A DNA stretch of 8,410 bases from Sulfurimonadaceae bacterium (GTDB lineage: Bacteria > Campylobacterota > Campylobacteria > Campylobacterales > Sulfurimonadaceae): contig JAQUCZ010000032.1 of the NCBI GenBank assembly GCA_028685945.1, forward strand, positions 1 to 8,410, read 5' to 3'. This document shows positions 1 through 6,873 of the stretch, in pieces. How positions within the stretch are numbered: position 1 is the first letter of the stretch; every line of letters begins with the position of its first letter. The notes below the pieces were generated by a model. The model ran no database searches, had not been told where the DNA came from, and worked only from the letters and a program-made list of their open reading frames with translations. The position numbers and the translations under genes are program-made.

Positions 1-635
1 TCGTTAATCACGTCTTCGTGGATCTTCTCTTGAGAAACCTCGGGTGCGTGTTGCGTCGAAACGACCACCGTCTCTACCGAAACGGGCTTATCCCCTACGT
101 ATTTTACGCTGATTTGCGCTTTTCCGTCGGGACGAAGGTAAGGGACGATCCCCTCTTTACGCACTTGCGCAAGTCTCTGCGTCAAGCGATGCGCCAAATA
201 GATAGGTAGCGGCATGAGTACGTCGGTTTCGCGGCATGCGTACCCGAACATAAGTCCTTGGTCTCCCGCACCGATCTCGCCGTCTGCTTGATCGACACCC
301 TGATTAATATCGGGCGACTGCTCGCCGATACCGTTTAATACCGCAGCAGAACGGTAATCAAAACCGTATGTAGCGTCCGTATAGCCGATATCTCGGACTA
401 CGCTACGCGCAATCTCCTGCATCGGTGCATATGCTGTTGTCTTCAGTTCGCCTGCTATTACACAAAAACCGTTAGAGACCAAAGTTTCGCACGCAACGCG
501 CGCCTTGGTGTCGTGTTCAATAATATAATCCAAAATGGCATCGCTGATCTGATCAGCCATCTTATCGGGATGCCCTTCTGTTACAGACTCTGAAGTAAAT
601 ATATACTCCTTAGGAGTAGTTTTTTCTTCCGTCAT
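1..635 (-). CDS. metK: S-adenosylmethionine synthetase (5' part, runs off left edge)
   Basis: Cytoplasmic enzyme that makes S-adenosylmethionine from methionine and ATP. The frame is open from the ATG at 635-633 to the window edge, giving about 211 codons, roughly the first half of a protein usually near 380-400 residues. Visible family signatures are EGHPDK at residues 20-25 (ATP and metal binding) and the classic GAGDQGLMFGYA loop at 122-133. Start choice: AAGGAA (647-642) lies 6 bases upstream of the ATG, and the next in-frame Met is well inside the conserved core. The N-terminal MTEEKTTPKEYIF is slightly longer than in E. coli MetK. The gene is divergent from the peroxiredoxin gene. No frameshift is seen in the visible part. 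Identity is certain; the C-terminal half cannot be judged. Confidence 0.97.
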   Translation of the reverse strand, partial: MTEEKTTPKEYIFTSESVTEGHPDKMADQISDAILDYIIEHDTKARVACETLVSNGFCVIAGELKTTAYAPMQEIARSVVRDIGYTDATYGFDYRSAAVLNGIGEQSPDINQGVDQADGEIGAGDQGLMFGYACRETDVLMPLPIYLAHRLTQRLAQVRKEGIVPYLRPDGKAQISVKYVGDKPVSVETVVVSTQHAPEVSQEKIHEDVIN

Positions 636-654
636 CGATTTTCCTTATTGAGAT

Positions 655-671
655 ACGGAGTCCGGCTCCGT
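655..671 (-). promoter_or_regulatory. Hairpin at the 5' end of the metK leader
   Basis: A perfect 6-bp inverted repeat, ACGGAG and CTCCGT, is separated by 5 bases. It lies between the predicted metK -10 box and the ribosome site, so it would form close to the 5' end of the metK transcript. It is too short to be any known SAM riboswitch. A 5' stem-loop can slow mRNA decay, but that role is inferred. Confidence 0.4.
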
Positions 672-682
672 AAATCGATGAA

Positions 683-688
683 AGTATA
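683..688 (-). promoter_or_regulatory. Predicted metK -10 box
   Basis: TATACT on the minus strand, preceded by an A-rich stretch with no -35 match, as is usual for sigma-70 promoters in Campylobacterota. It would start transcription about 40 bases before the metK ATG. Confidence 0.45.
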
Positions 689-799
689 TCCAATTTTTTT
701 GAATTTCGTTTTCCTAGAAAAAGCCAACTAAAAGATAAAAATTATCCTTAAATAAACTTATTACTTAACTCCATCAGAAACTTATCAATTTTGTTTCGT

Positions 800-805
800 T
801 ACAAT
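800..805 (+). promoter_or_regulatory. Predicted peroxiredoxin -10 box
   Basis: TACAAT preceded by a T-rich stretch (TTTTGTTTCGT), followed about 30 bases later by the AAGGA ribosome site (832-836). No -35 match is visible. I could not identify a PerR or Fur operator by eye in the 207-bp intergenic region. Confidence 0.45.
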
Positions 806-842
806 GCCCGCATCTTAAAAAATCACACTACAAGGAATACAA

Positions 843-1439
843 ATGTTAGTAACAAAAAAAGCTCCCGATTTTACGGCTACGGCGGTTTTGGCAGATGGCT
901 CGATCGTTGAAGATTTTAACCTTATGAGCAACCTCGGACCAAAAGGTGCCGTTCTTTTCTTCTACCCGTTAGACTTTACGTTCGTTTGTCCTTCTGAGAT
1001 CATCGCATTCTCACACAGAATCGAAGAGTTCACAAGCCGCGGTATCAACGTAATCGGTGTTTCCGTAGACAGCCAATTTTCACACTTTGCATGGAGAGAA
1101 ACTCCAATCGACAAAGGGGGTATCGGTCGTATCAAATATCCGTTGGTTGCGGACTTAAGTAAACAAATTTCACGCGATTACGACGTACTTTTCGGTGAGT
1201 CGGTTGCACTTCGCGGTTCATTCTTGATCGATGCAGACGGAACAATCCGCCATGCCGTTATCAACGACCTTCCGCTTGGACGTAACATTGATGAGATGAT
1301 CCGTATGGTCGATACGATGATCTTCACGAACGAGCACGGCGAAGTATGCCCTGCAGGATGGCAAAAAGGTGATGAAGGTATGAAAGCTTCGACTCAGGGT
1401 GTTGCAGAATACCTTGCTAAAAACAGCGAAAAACTATAG
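843..1439 (+). CDS. ahpC: Typical 2-Cys peroxiredoxin (AhpC/TsaA type)
   Basis: Cytoplasmic thiol peroxidase that reduces hydrogen peroxide, organic peroxides and probably peroxynitrite, normally recycled by thioredoxin in this group. The 198-residue length matches the Helicobacter AhpC/TsaA as I recall it. The peroxidatic Cys49 sits in FYPLDFTFVCPSE (residues 40-52) with Pro42 and Thr46; the conserved Arg124 is in ALRGSF; the resolving Cys169 is in EVCPAGW. It also has GGIG at 92-95 and a C-terminal EYLAKN resembling the YF motif, features of the overoxidation-sensitive subclass. Start: the ATG at 843 follows AAGGA (832-836) with 6 bases between. The gene is monocistronic: divergent from metK and followed by a hairpin-rich non-coding stretch. 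No AhpF-type reductase gene is adjacent. The tsaA name would be equally valid. Confidence 0.96.
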   Translation: MLVTKKAPDFTATAVLADGSIVEDFNLMSNLGPKGAVLFFYPLDFTFVCPSEIIAFSHRIEEFTSRGINVIGVSVDSQFSHFAWRETPIDKGGIGRIKYPLVADLSKQISRDYDVLFGESVALRGSFLIDADGTIRHAVINDLPLGRNIDEMIRMVDTMIFTNEHGEVCPAGWQKGDEGMKASTQGVAEYLAKNSEKL

Positions 1440-1444
1440 TTTTT
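1429..1444. repeat. 16-bp perfect palindrome over the peroxiredoxin stop codon
   Basis: AAAAACTATAGTTTTT reads the same on both strands and contains the TAG stop (1437-1439). As RNA it would be an A/U-rich weak stem ending in five U, so at best a poor terminator. It may be chance, since the last codons are Lys-rich. Confidence 0.5.
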
Positions 1445-1447
1445 ATA

Positions 1448-1474
1448 CACTTTATGAGCGAAGCCCATAAAGTG
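1448..1474. repeat. Inverted repeat 1 of the hairpin cluster
   Basis: A perfect 9-bp stem, CACTTTATG (1448-1456) with CATAAAGTG (1466-1474), and a 9-base loop in which GC/GC can pair further. No T-run follows on either strand, so it is not a standard intrinsic terminator. Confidence 0.7.
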
Positions 1475-1476
1475 GC

Positions 1477-1492
1477 AGGGACAAATGTCCCT
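1477..1492. repeat. Inverted repeat 2 of the hairpin cluster
   Basis: AGGGACA (1477-1483) and TGTCCCT (1486-1492) form a near-perfect palindrome with AA at the centre. It begins two bases after repeat 1. No T-run follows. Confidence 0.7.
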
Positions 1493-1509
1493 ACAACCCC
1501 CTGAAGCTA

Positions 1510-1530
1510 CCCGTATCTTTCGGATACGGG
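1510..1530. repeat. Inverted repeat 3 of the hairpin cluster
   Basis: CCCGTATC (1510-1517) pairs with GATACGGG (1523-1530) across a 5-base loop, an 8-bp perfect stem that is GC-rich at its base. The flanks of repeats 2 and 3 carry an 8-base long-range complement, TTATGAGC (1452-1459) with GCTCATAA (1540-1547), which could close a larger cruciform around them. Confidence 0.7.
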
Positions 1531-1551
1531 AGAAAACATGCTCATAAGGGC

Positions 1552-1572
1552 ACATGCCAAGCCTTGGCATGT
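1552..1572 (-). terminator. Hairpin just after the helicase stop codon
   Basis: ACATGCCAA (1552-1560) and TTGGCATGT (1564-1572) form a 9-bp perfect stem with a 3-base loop, 2 bases downstream of the helicase TAG on the minus strand. Only a weak T-rich stretch (GTTTTCT) follows about 14 bases later, so it is either a weak terminator or part of the neighbouring repeat cluster. Confidence 0.45.
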
Positions 1573-1574
1573 AG

Positions 1575-2843
1575 CTATTCTCCCTCTATTTTCTTTACGA
1601 ACTCCAAAGCTTTTTGATGTACGAATGCCAGATTGTACCACTGTTTTTTTGGCGCTATAAGCGTGAGCCGTTTGGGGTTGGAACTTCTTGAGAGCGCCAC
1701 GTAAAACTGCGAGGGGGCAAATATCTCTCGCGTTTCTACAATCAGATCCTCAATGCTCATCCCCTGCGATTTGTGGATAGTTATCCCGAAGGCTAGCTTG
1801 ATGGGATACTGATAGATGCTAAAAACCGCCTCCTCTACCATCTCTTTTTTCCCCTCAATCACCCTCTCGTGCCACACGTTTTTCGATTGTGCAGTGCGTT
1901 CAAGCTTGACGATGCGCGCATCGCTTTTTTGCACATATACATAGGTTGCATCGACGTTGATAATCGTGCCGCGCTCTCCGTTGTAGTAGTTCCACGCGTT
2001 GCGGCTAAAGAGTACGGGCGCGCCCACTTTGAGTTCCAGATTTGCCTCGATGCGCGCGTCATTCATAAACCTTTGTATCTCGCTCTCTTTGGCATGTTTA
2101 TCGTGCTTGATTATTTGTGCCTCTTTGAGAACAAGTTCGCTCTCAATGTAATCGAGCTGTTTTTTGTTATGAAATGCCGCAGATTCGTTCTTGCCGAACA
2201 AAAAGGTAAAGCCGCTTAAATCTTCGGGAAGCGGCTTGATAAACTCGTTCAGCGCGTTGTGCACCGCTTCGTCCACCTCTCCAAAACGCACACGGTGCAG
2301 CAGCTCTATAAACGCCGCATCGTCGGTTCTGTAGATGTGGGTAAGTTCGATCGTATGCAATGCAAACGCCTCCCATGCCAAGGACTCAAACGCAAAAGAG
2401 ACCTCCTCTCTGCCGCGCACCACGGGGGGAAGCTGCAAAAAATCCCCCACCACAAGGAGCACGCCGCGAAACTCGGCTTGTTCAAGGCGCAGCCGCACCG
2501 CTTCTAAAAGCGTAGCACTCACCATCGAAATCTCGTCAATCACCAGCAGATCGATCTGGGCAACGATTTTTTTGATCTTTTTGGGAGCCAAAAATTTGCC
2601 GCTGCGCTCAAGCTCTTCGATACTCCCCGCGATCCCAAGATCCAAAAAACTATGCAGCGTCTGCCCGTTTATAAGCGTCGCCGCCATAGCGGTAGAAGCA
2701 AGTTTGGCAACCTTTTTCCCCTCTGCCTCGAAGCGCTCTATCACCCCGTTAGTGATCGTGGTTTTGCCCACCCCTGCACCGCCCGTTAAAAATACGTTGT
2801 GTTTTTGAAAAAGTTTCTCTAAAGTAACATCTAAATAATTCAT
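1575..2843 (-). CDS. PIF1/RecD-like superfamily 1B DNA helicase (AAA family ATPase)
   Basis: Probable 5'-3' DNA helicase; the PIF1 family acts in replication-fork passage, recombination and unwinding of structured DNA. Numbering from the ATG at 2843 (422 residues): Walker A GGAGVGKT at 21-28; motif Ia with LASTAMAA and GQTLHSF at about 48-66; Walker B LLVIDE ending D103-E104; motif III GDFLQLPP at 133-140; HIYR at about 169-172; motif V region HKSQG at 357-361; motif VI YVALSRS at 381-387 with the arginine finger R386. The protein is compact, with no long N- or C-terminal extension, and no RecB/RecC genes are nearby. Start: the frame extends two codons further to a TTG at 2849-2847, but the ATG is preferred because the predicted promoter leaves almost no leader before the TTG. 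The ribosome site is weak (GGGTAG). The gene is divergent from the diguanylate cyclase gene. The enzymatic class is secure; the cellular role is inferred. Confidence 0.92.
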   Translation of the reverse strand: MNYLDVTLEKLFQKHNVFLTGGAGVGKTTITNGVIERFEAEGKKVAKLASTAMAATLINGQTLHSFLDLGIAGSIEELERSGKFLAPKKIKKIVAQIDLLVIDEISMVSATLLEAVRLRLEQAEFRGVLLVVGDFLQLPPVVRGREEVSFAFESLAWEAFALHTIELTHIYRTDDAAFIELLHRVRFGEVDEAVHNALNEFIKPLPEDLSGFTFLFGKNESAAFHNKKQLDYIESELVLKEAQIIKHDKHAKESEIQRFMNDARIEANLELKVGAPVLFSRNAWNYYNGERGTIINVDATYVYVQKSDARIVKLERTAQSKNVWHERVIEGKKEMVEEAVFSIYQYPIKLAFGITIHKSQGMSIEDLIVETREIFAPSQFYVALSRSSNPKRLTLIAPKKQWYNLAFVHQKALEFVKKIEGE

Positions 2844-2864
2844 GCGCAAATACTACCCATAATC

Positions 2865-2870
2865 AATATA
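2865..2870 (-). promoter_or_regulatory. Predicted helicase -10 box
   Basis: TATATT on the minus strand, about 20 bases before the helicase ATG, in a 76-bp intergenic region shared with the divergent cyclase gene. No -35 match is seen. Confidence 0.35.
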
Positions 2871-2888
2871 AACGAAGATAAACTAGTG

Positions 2889-2894
2889 TAAAAT
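2889..2894 (+). promoter_or_regulatory. Predicted diguanylate cyclase -10 box
   Basis: TAAAAT preceded by AGTG, 25 bases before the ATG at 2920. A clean ribosome site, AAAGGAG (2905-2911), follows with an 8-base spacer to the ATG. Confidence 0.4.
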
Positions 2895-2919
2895 TCCCGC
2901 AACCAAAGGAGTAGCGCAC

Positions 2920-4164
2920 ATGCCAAGAATTTTGATCGTAGAAGACAACAAAACCCTCGCCAATCTCGTAGCCAAAAAAATAACCGCGGAACTTGAATGC
3001 GACGTCGATATCGCTTATAAACTCTCCGAAGCAAAGCTCTTTTTAAAAAAATACAAATATTTCATCACCCTGCTTGATATCAACCTTCCCGATGCGCCCA
3101 ACGGCGAGATCGTCGATTATGTTTTGGCAAGCGGCAACCATGCCATCATTCTAAGCGCCAACATCGACAAAAATTTTCGTAAAAAAATGCTTGAGAAAAA
3201 TATCATCGACTACGTCAACAAAGGGGGCGTAAACGACGTCAACTACATCATCCAAACCATCAAACGGCTCCAAAAAAACCAAAACCACAAAATCCTCGTC
3301 GTAGACGATTCGATCGTTTTTCGCAAACAGATGCAGATGATGCTTGAGAATATGTTTTTTAAAGTAGTAACCGTCGCCCACGGCGAAGAAGCGCTGGGGA
3401 TTTTAGAAAACGTACACGACTTTAGCCTCGTGCTCACCGACCACTACATGCCCGTGATGCAAGGGCTCGAGCTCACTTTGGAGATTCGCAAAAAATACTC
3501 CAAAAACGATCTTGGGATTATCGCTATCTCTTCGAACAACGATGAAGAGATCACCGCGCTTTTTCTCAAAAACGGCGCCAACGATTACATCTATAAACCC
3601 TTCTCCAAAGAGGAGTTCTCCTGCCGCGTGAACAACTCCATCGAAGCGCTTGAGAATATCCACACCATCATCAACCATGCCAACCGCGATTTTCTCACGG
3701 GGCTTTATAACCGCCGCTATTTTTTCAAAGATATGGAGGAGTATTTTCCACATGCCATGAAGAGTTCGGAGGCATTTACCCTTGCAATGGTCGATATCGA
3801 CAATTTTAAGCAGATCAACGACACCTACGGGCATGAAACGGGAGATCGCGTCATCAGCCATTTAGCAGATATTTTACGCACGGGTACAAATGCGGATGAT
3901 TTGGTAGCACGTTTTGGAGGGGAGGAGTTTTGTATAGCGTTAAAGAATATTGCCCCCGCACAAGCAACGGCGACACTCGAGCGCTTGCGCAAAAAAACGG
4001 AGGAAACAAGCGTAACCGCGCACGGCGGCGACGAGATACGCTTTAGCATCTCTATCGGGGCGATCTCAACTCACGAAGACTCTCTCGATGAGAGCATCCA
4101 CCAAGCCGATCTGATGCTGTACAATGCAAAACAAAACGGCAAAAACAGAGTGGTGCACGACTAG
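2920..4164 (+). CDS. Double-receiver diguanylate cyclase (REC-REC-GGDEF, PleD-like)
   Basis: Response regulator predicted to make cyclic di-GMP from two GTP when phosphorylated, acting in the cytoplasm on motility or attachment. REC1 is about residues 1-118, with E8-D9, phosphoacceptor D53, S79 and K101. REC2 is about 123-245, with D129-D130, phosphoacceptor D174, S204 and K226 in YKPF. Both look phosphorylation-competent, unlike PleD, whose second receiver acts as an adaptor. The GGDEF domain (about 255-414) has DFLTGLYNRR, VDIDNFKQINDTYGH (metal site D292, substrate residues N300/D301) and an active GGEEF at 333-337. The RxxD product-inhibition site reads NADD at 324-327, so its Arg is missing. 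There are no membrane segments. Start: the ATG follows AAAGGAG. No histidine kinase gene is adjacent, so it is an orphan regulator. The gene converges on the P-type ATPase gene with a 13-bp gap. Confidence 0.95.
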   Translation: MPRILIVEDNKTLANLVAKKITAELECDVDIAYKLSEAKLFLKKYKYFITLLDINLPDAPNGEIVDYVLASGNHAIILSANIDKNFRKKMLEKNIIDYVNKGGVNDVNYIIQTIKRLQKNQNHKILVVDDSIVFRKQMQMMLENMFFKVVTVAHGEEALGILENVHDFSLVLTDHYMPVMQGLELTLEIRKKYSKNDLGIIAISSNNDEEITALFLKNGANDYIYKPFSKEEFSCRVNNSIEALENIHTIINHANRDFLTGLYNRRYFFKDMEEYFPHAMKSSEAFTLAMVDIDNFKQINDTYGHETGDRVISHLADILRTGTNADDLVARFGGEEFCIALKNIAPAQATATLERLRKKTEETSVTAHGGDEIRFSISIGAISTHEDSLDESIHQADLMLYNAKQNGKNRVVHD

Positions 4165-4189
4165 CGCATACCTCTGTTTACTTTTTTTT
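4143..4189. terminator. Bidirectional intrinsic terminator between the cyclase and ATPase genes
   Basis: AAACAGAG (4143-4150) pairs with CTCTGTTT (4172-4179), an 8-bp stem whose 21-base loop contains further pairing (GGT with ACC, GC with GC) in an alternative fold. On the plus strand a run of eight T (4182-4189) follows. On the minus strand the stem runs into TTTTTGCCGTTTTG. The stem overlaps the cyclase stop codon (4162-4164) and reaches into the ATPase stop codon (4178-4180), and the T-run doubles as the ATPase's last Lys codons. It would end both convergent transcripts. Confidence 0.7.
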
Positions 4190-6865
4190 GCGACGCAAAC
4201 GTATCTGTTTTTCTACCTCTAAGATAGCTAGCATCACGACCCCTGCTGCAAGTATGAGCCCAAAATCGTAAAGTGAAAGCGGCGCCGTTTTAAACACGCT
4301 TTGCATAAACGGCACGTAGGTGATGGCAAGTTGGGCAAAAAACACCACCCCTACCGCCGTCCAAACCACTTTTGTTCCGAGCATATCCCGCATGCTGACC
4401 TTGATCGTATTGTGATTACGAATATAAAAAAGGTAAAAAATCTCCATAAATACCAAGGTATTGAGCGCCAACGTTTGGGCATGTTCTATACTCGGATCCT
4501 CTTCGACGCTTATGTAATAGATACCGAAAATCGCCGTAACGAACAGAGCGGTCACGAAGAGTATCTGCCAAACAAGCACGCCGCTTAAGATCGGCTCGTC
4601 GATTCCGCGCGGGGCGCGATGCATAATGTTGTTGTCCTCCCCCTCAAACGCCAAGGCGATCCCCAATGTCACCGCGGTGATCATATTTGCCCAAAGTATC
4701 TGAATAGGGCTAATGGGCATCGCCATCCCGAGCAAAATAGCCACGATCACCACCGATGCCTCCGAAGCGTTTGTCGGAAGCGTCCAGCTGATCACTTTTT
4801 TGATATTGTCAAACACCCGTCGCCCCTCGCGCACCGCACTCACGATCGAGGCAAAATTATCGTCCGTCAAAACAAATTCGCTCGATTCTTTCGCCGCTTC
4901 GGTACCGTTTTTCCCCATGGCAACCCCTGCATTGGCGCGTTTGAGTGCGGGAGCGTCGTTGACCCCGTCGCCCGTCATCGCAACGATCTTTGCCTGCGCC
5001 TGCAAAGCACTCACCAAACGGAGTTTATGCTCGGGAGTGGTTCGCGCAAATATGTCGGTGGAGAGCACCGCGTGTTGCAGCTCCTCATCGCTTAACTTTT
5101 CAATATCGGCACCCGTTAAAGGGTTCTGCGTATTTTTCAACCCTATGGTACGCCCTATCGCCGCGGCGGTCAGTGCATGATCCCCCGTAATCATCTTGAC
5201 GTCGATCGATGCGCTGTGGCACTCTTTGATCGCTTCGATCGCTTCGGGGCGCGGCGGGTCGATAAGCCCTACAAGCCCTATAAGAACAAGCTCGCTTTTG
5301 AGATCCTCGAAGGTGAGTGTTTTTTTCTCCCCCTCCACTTTTTTGTACGCAAGTGCAAGCACTCTTTGCCCCTCCGATGCAATAAAACGTGCTTGCTCTT
5401 CCCAAAATGCAGATTCGATCGCCGCGGCTTCCCCGCCGCTTTTGTATTCAAGCGCACACATCTTGACGATCACCTCGGGAGCACCCTTGACGATAATCAT
5501 CGACTCGCCGATATGGTTGTGATTAAGCGTCGCCATAAATTTGTGTTTTGAATCAAACGGGATCATATCGTCGCGGCTAAAACTCTCCCGCAGCTCCTGC
5601 GCATCGAATCCGATTTTACGTCCAAAAGCGACCAAAGCCCCCTCGGTCGGGCTTCCTTCCACTTTCCATGTCCCCTCTTCGTTACGTAGTTGTGCGTCAC
5701 TACATAAAAGTGCGCATTTGCCTAAATGGTGCAGCGAAGCGTATTCTTTGGCAGCAATCTTCTCCCCTTGTAACAAAACCTCTCCTAAAGGTTCGTACCC
5801 GCTCCCCTCGATCGTAAATTCCCCCTCGCGCGATACGAAAGAAACCACCGTCATCTCGTTTTGGGTCAGCGTTCCCGTTTTATCCGAACAAATTACCGAT
5901 ACCGCACCGATCGTCTCGATAGCGGGAAGATGGCGTACGATCGCATTGCGTCTAGCCATAGCCTGTACGCCCACTGTAAGCGTAATGGTAAGTACCGCAG
6001 GAAGCCCCTCGGGGATCGCCGCGACAAAAAGCCCCACGACCGCCATAAATATTTCGTCAAAATGCATACTTTTTACAAAATAACCGAATAAAAAGATCAA
6101 TGCCGAGACGGTTAAAATTACCCCCGTAAGCCATTTTGCAAATTTATCCATCTGCTCTAGGAGCGGCGTAGTAAGCGTTTGCACCTCACCGAGCATCTTA
6201 TTGATCGCCCCGAGTTCGGTATGGTTTGCCGTCGCGACAACAACCCCTTTTGCCTGCCCGCCGGCAACCGTCGTTCCCGCAAATGCCATCGAAGAACGAT
6301 CCCCGATCGTGGCATCCTCTTCTACCGCTTTGAGATGTTTCTCGACGGGTACCGATTCCCCCGTCAAAAGCGCTTCTTGCACGCTAAAGCCGTGTGCTTG
6401 GATCAATCGAATGTCGGCGAGCACACGATCCCCTGCCCCCAAATAAACGATATCGCCGGGGACAAGTTCCTCGCTTGAAATCTTTGTTTTTTTCCCCTCG
6501 CGCTGCACCGTCGCGCTAAAAGCAAGCATTTTCTTGATAGCATCCATCGCGTTTTGCGCTCTGTTTTCTTGCATAAACCCTATGATCGCATTGATAAGCA
6601 CGACGCTTAAGATAACGATCGAATCCATAATATGCTCAAGCAGCGCCGTAACGACCGCTGCAGCCAAAAGTACATAGATAAGCAGATTGTTAAACTGCAT
6701 CATAAAACGCACGAAGGCGCTTTTTTTCTTCTCCTCTTGAAGTTTGTTCAAGCCGTAGCGTTCAAGTCTTTGGGCAACTTCCGCGCTCTTTAGCCCCTCT
6801 TCACTCACCTCAAACTCGCGTAAAACCTCTTCGTAAGGCATGGCATGCCATAACTTTTTTTCCAT
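4178..6865 (-). CDS. P2-type cation-transporting P-type ATPase (895 residues)
   Basis: Inner-membrane ATP-driven cation pump of the SERCA/PMR1-like P2 group (COG0474). Numbering from the ATG at 6865: N-terminal cation-ATPase domain about 5-60; TM1-2 about 61-98; actuator TGES at 168-171; TM3-4 about 245-299 with PEGLP at 285-289; phosphorylation site DKTGT at 328-332; nucleotide domain with KGAPE at 460-464, DPPRP at 536-540, MITGDH at 558-563; hinge TGDGVND at 631-637; TM5-10 about 691-885; basic tail RLRRKKK. It lacks the CPC motif and metal-binding N-terminus of heavy-metal pumps. SERCA ion ligands appear kept as E286, N699, E702, N727, T730 and E808, but the M6 Asp is Ala731, so the ion is uncertain. 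Start: the frame is open to 7009 inside the upstream gene. AAGGAGG (6880-6874) is 8 bases from the ATG at 6865 but only 2 from the ATG at 6871. It forms an operon with the VWA-like gene, with a 14-bp gap. Confidence 0.93.
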   Translation of the reverse strand: MEKKLWHAMPYEEVLREFEVSEEGLKSAEVAQRLERYGLNKLQEEKKKSAFVRFMMQFNNLLIYVLLAAAVVTALLEHIMDSIVILSVVLINAIIGFMQENRAQNAMDAIKKMLAFSATVQREGKKTKISSEELVPGDIVYLGAGDRVLADIRLIQAHGFSVQEALLTGESVPVEKHLKAVEEDATIGDRSSMAFAGTTVAGGQAKGVVVATANHTELGAINKMLGEVQTLTTPLLEQMDKFAKWLTGVILTVSALIFLFGYFVKSMHFDEIFMAVVGLFVAAIPEGLPAVLTITLTVGVQAMARRNAIVRHLPAIETIGAVSVICSDKTGTLTQNEMTVVSFVSREGEFTIEGSGYEPLGEVLLQGEKIAAKEYASLHHLGKCALLCSDAQLRNEEGTWKVEGSPTEGALVAFGRKIGFDAQELRESFSRDDMIPFDSKHKFMATLNHNHIGESMIIVKGAPEVIVKMCALEYKSGGEAAAIESAFWEEQARFIASEGQRVLALAYKKVEGEKKTLTFEDLKSELVLIGLVGLIDPPRPEAIEAIKECHSASIDVKMITGDHALTAAAIGRTIGLKNTQNPLTGADIEKLSDEELQHAVLSTDIFARTTPEHKLRLVSALQAQAKIVAMTGDGVNDAPALKRANAGVAMGKNGTEAAKESSEFVLTDDNFASIVSAVREGRRVFDNIKKVISWTLPTNASEASVVIVAILLGMAMPISPIQILWANMITAVTLGIALAFEGEDNNIMHRAPRGIDEPILSGVLVWQILFVTALFVTAIFGIYYISVEEDPSIEHAQTLALNTLVFMEIFYLFYIRNHNTIKVSMRDMLGTKVVWTAVGVVFFAQLAITYVPFMQSVFKTAPLSLYDFGLILAAGVVMLAILEVEKQIRLRRKKK

Positions 6866-6873
6866 CGTCATCC

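Noticed and set aside
18..209. 63-residue plus-strand open frame at the left edge
   Set aside because: It lies entirely opposite the well-supported metK coding sequence.
636..682. SAM riboswitch in the metK leader
   Set aside because: The leader is only about 40 bases and shows one short hairpin, too small for any SAM riboswitch class.
1445..1574. CRISPR array or direct-repeat array
   Set aside because: The repeats are inverted and differ from each other. There is no recurring unit with regular spacers.
2335..2808. 157-residue plus-strand open frame opposite the helicase gene
   Set aside because: It is antisense to the Walker A to motif III region and its composition is low-complexity Ser/Arg-rich.
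2844..2849. TTG start two codons upstream of the helicase ATG
   Set aside because: The predicted -10 box leaves almost no leader before it, and the ribosome site is weak for either choice. The ATG at 2843 is the simpler start, though the TTG is not fully excluded.
3403..3861. 152-residue minus-strand open frame opposite the diguanylate cyclase gene
   Set aside because: It is antisense to conserved REC and GGDEF coding sequence, with no ribosome site or domain.
5541..6083. 180-residue plus-strand open frame opposite the P-type ATPase gene
   Set aside because: It is a shadow of a conserved gene on the other strand: Ser/Pro-rich composition, no ribosome site and no recognisable domain. The same holds for the other frames opposite this gene (for example 4713-5180, 4619-5095, 5196-5522).
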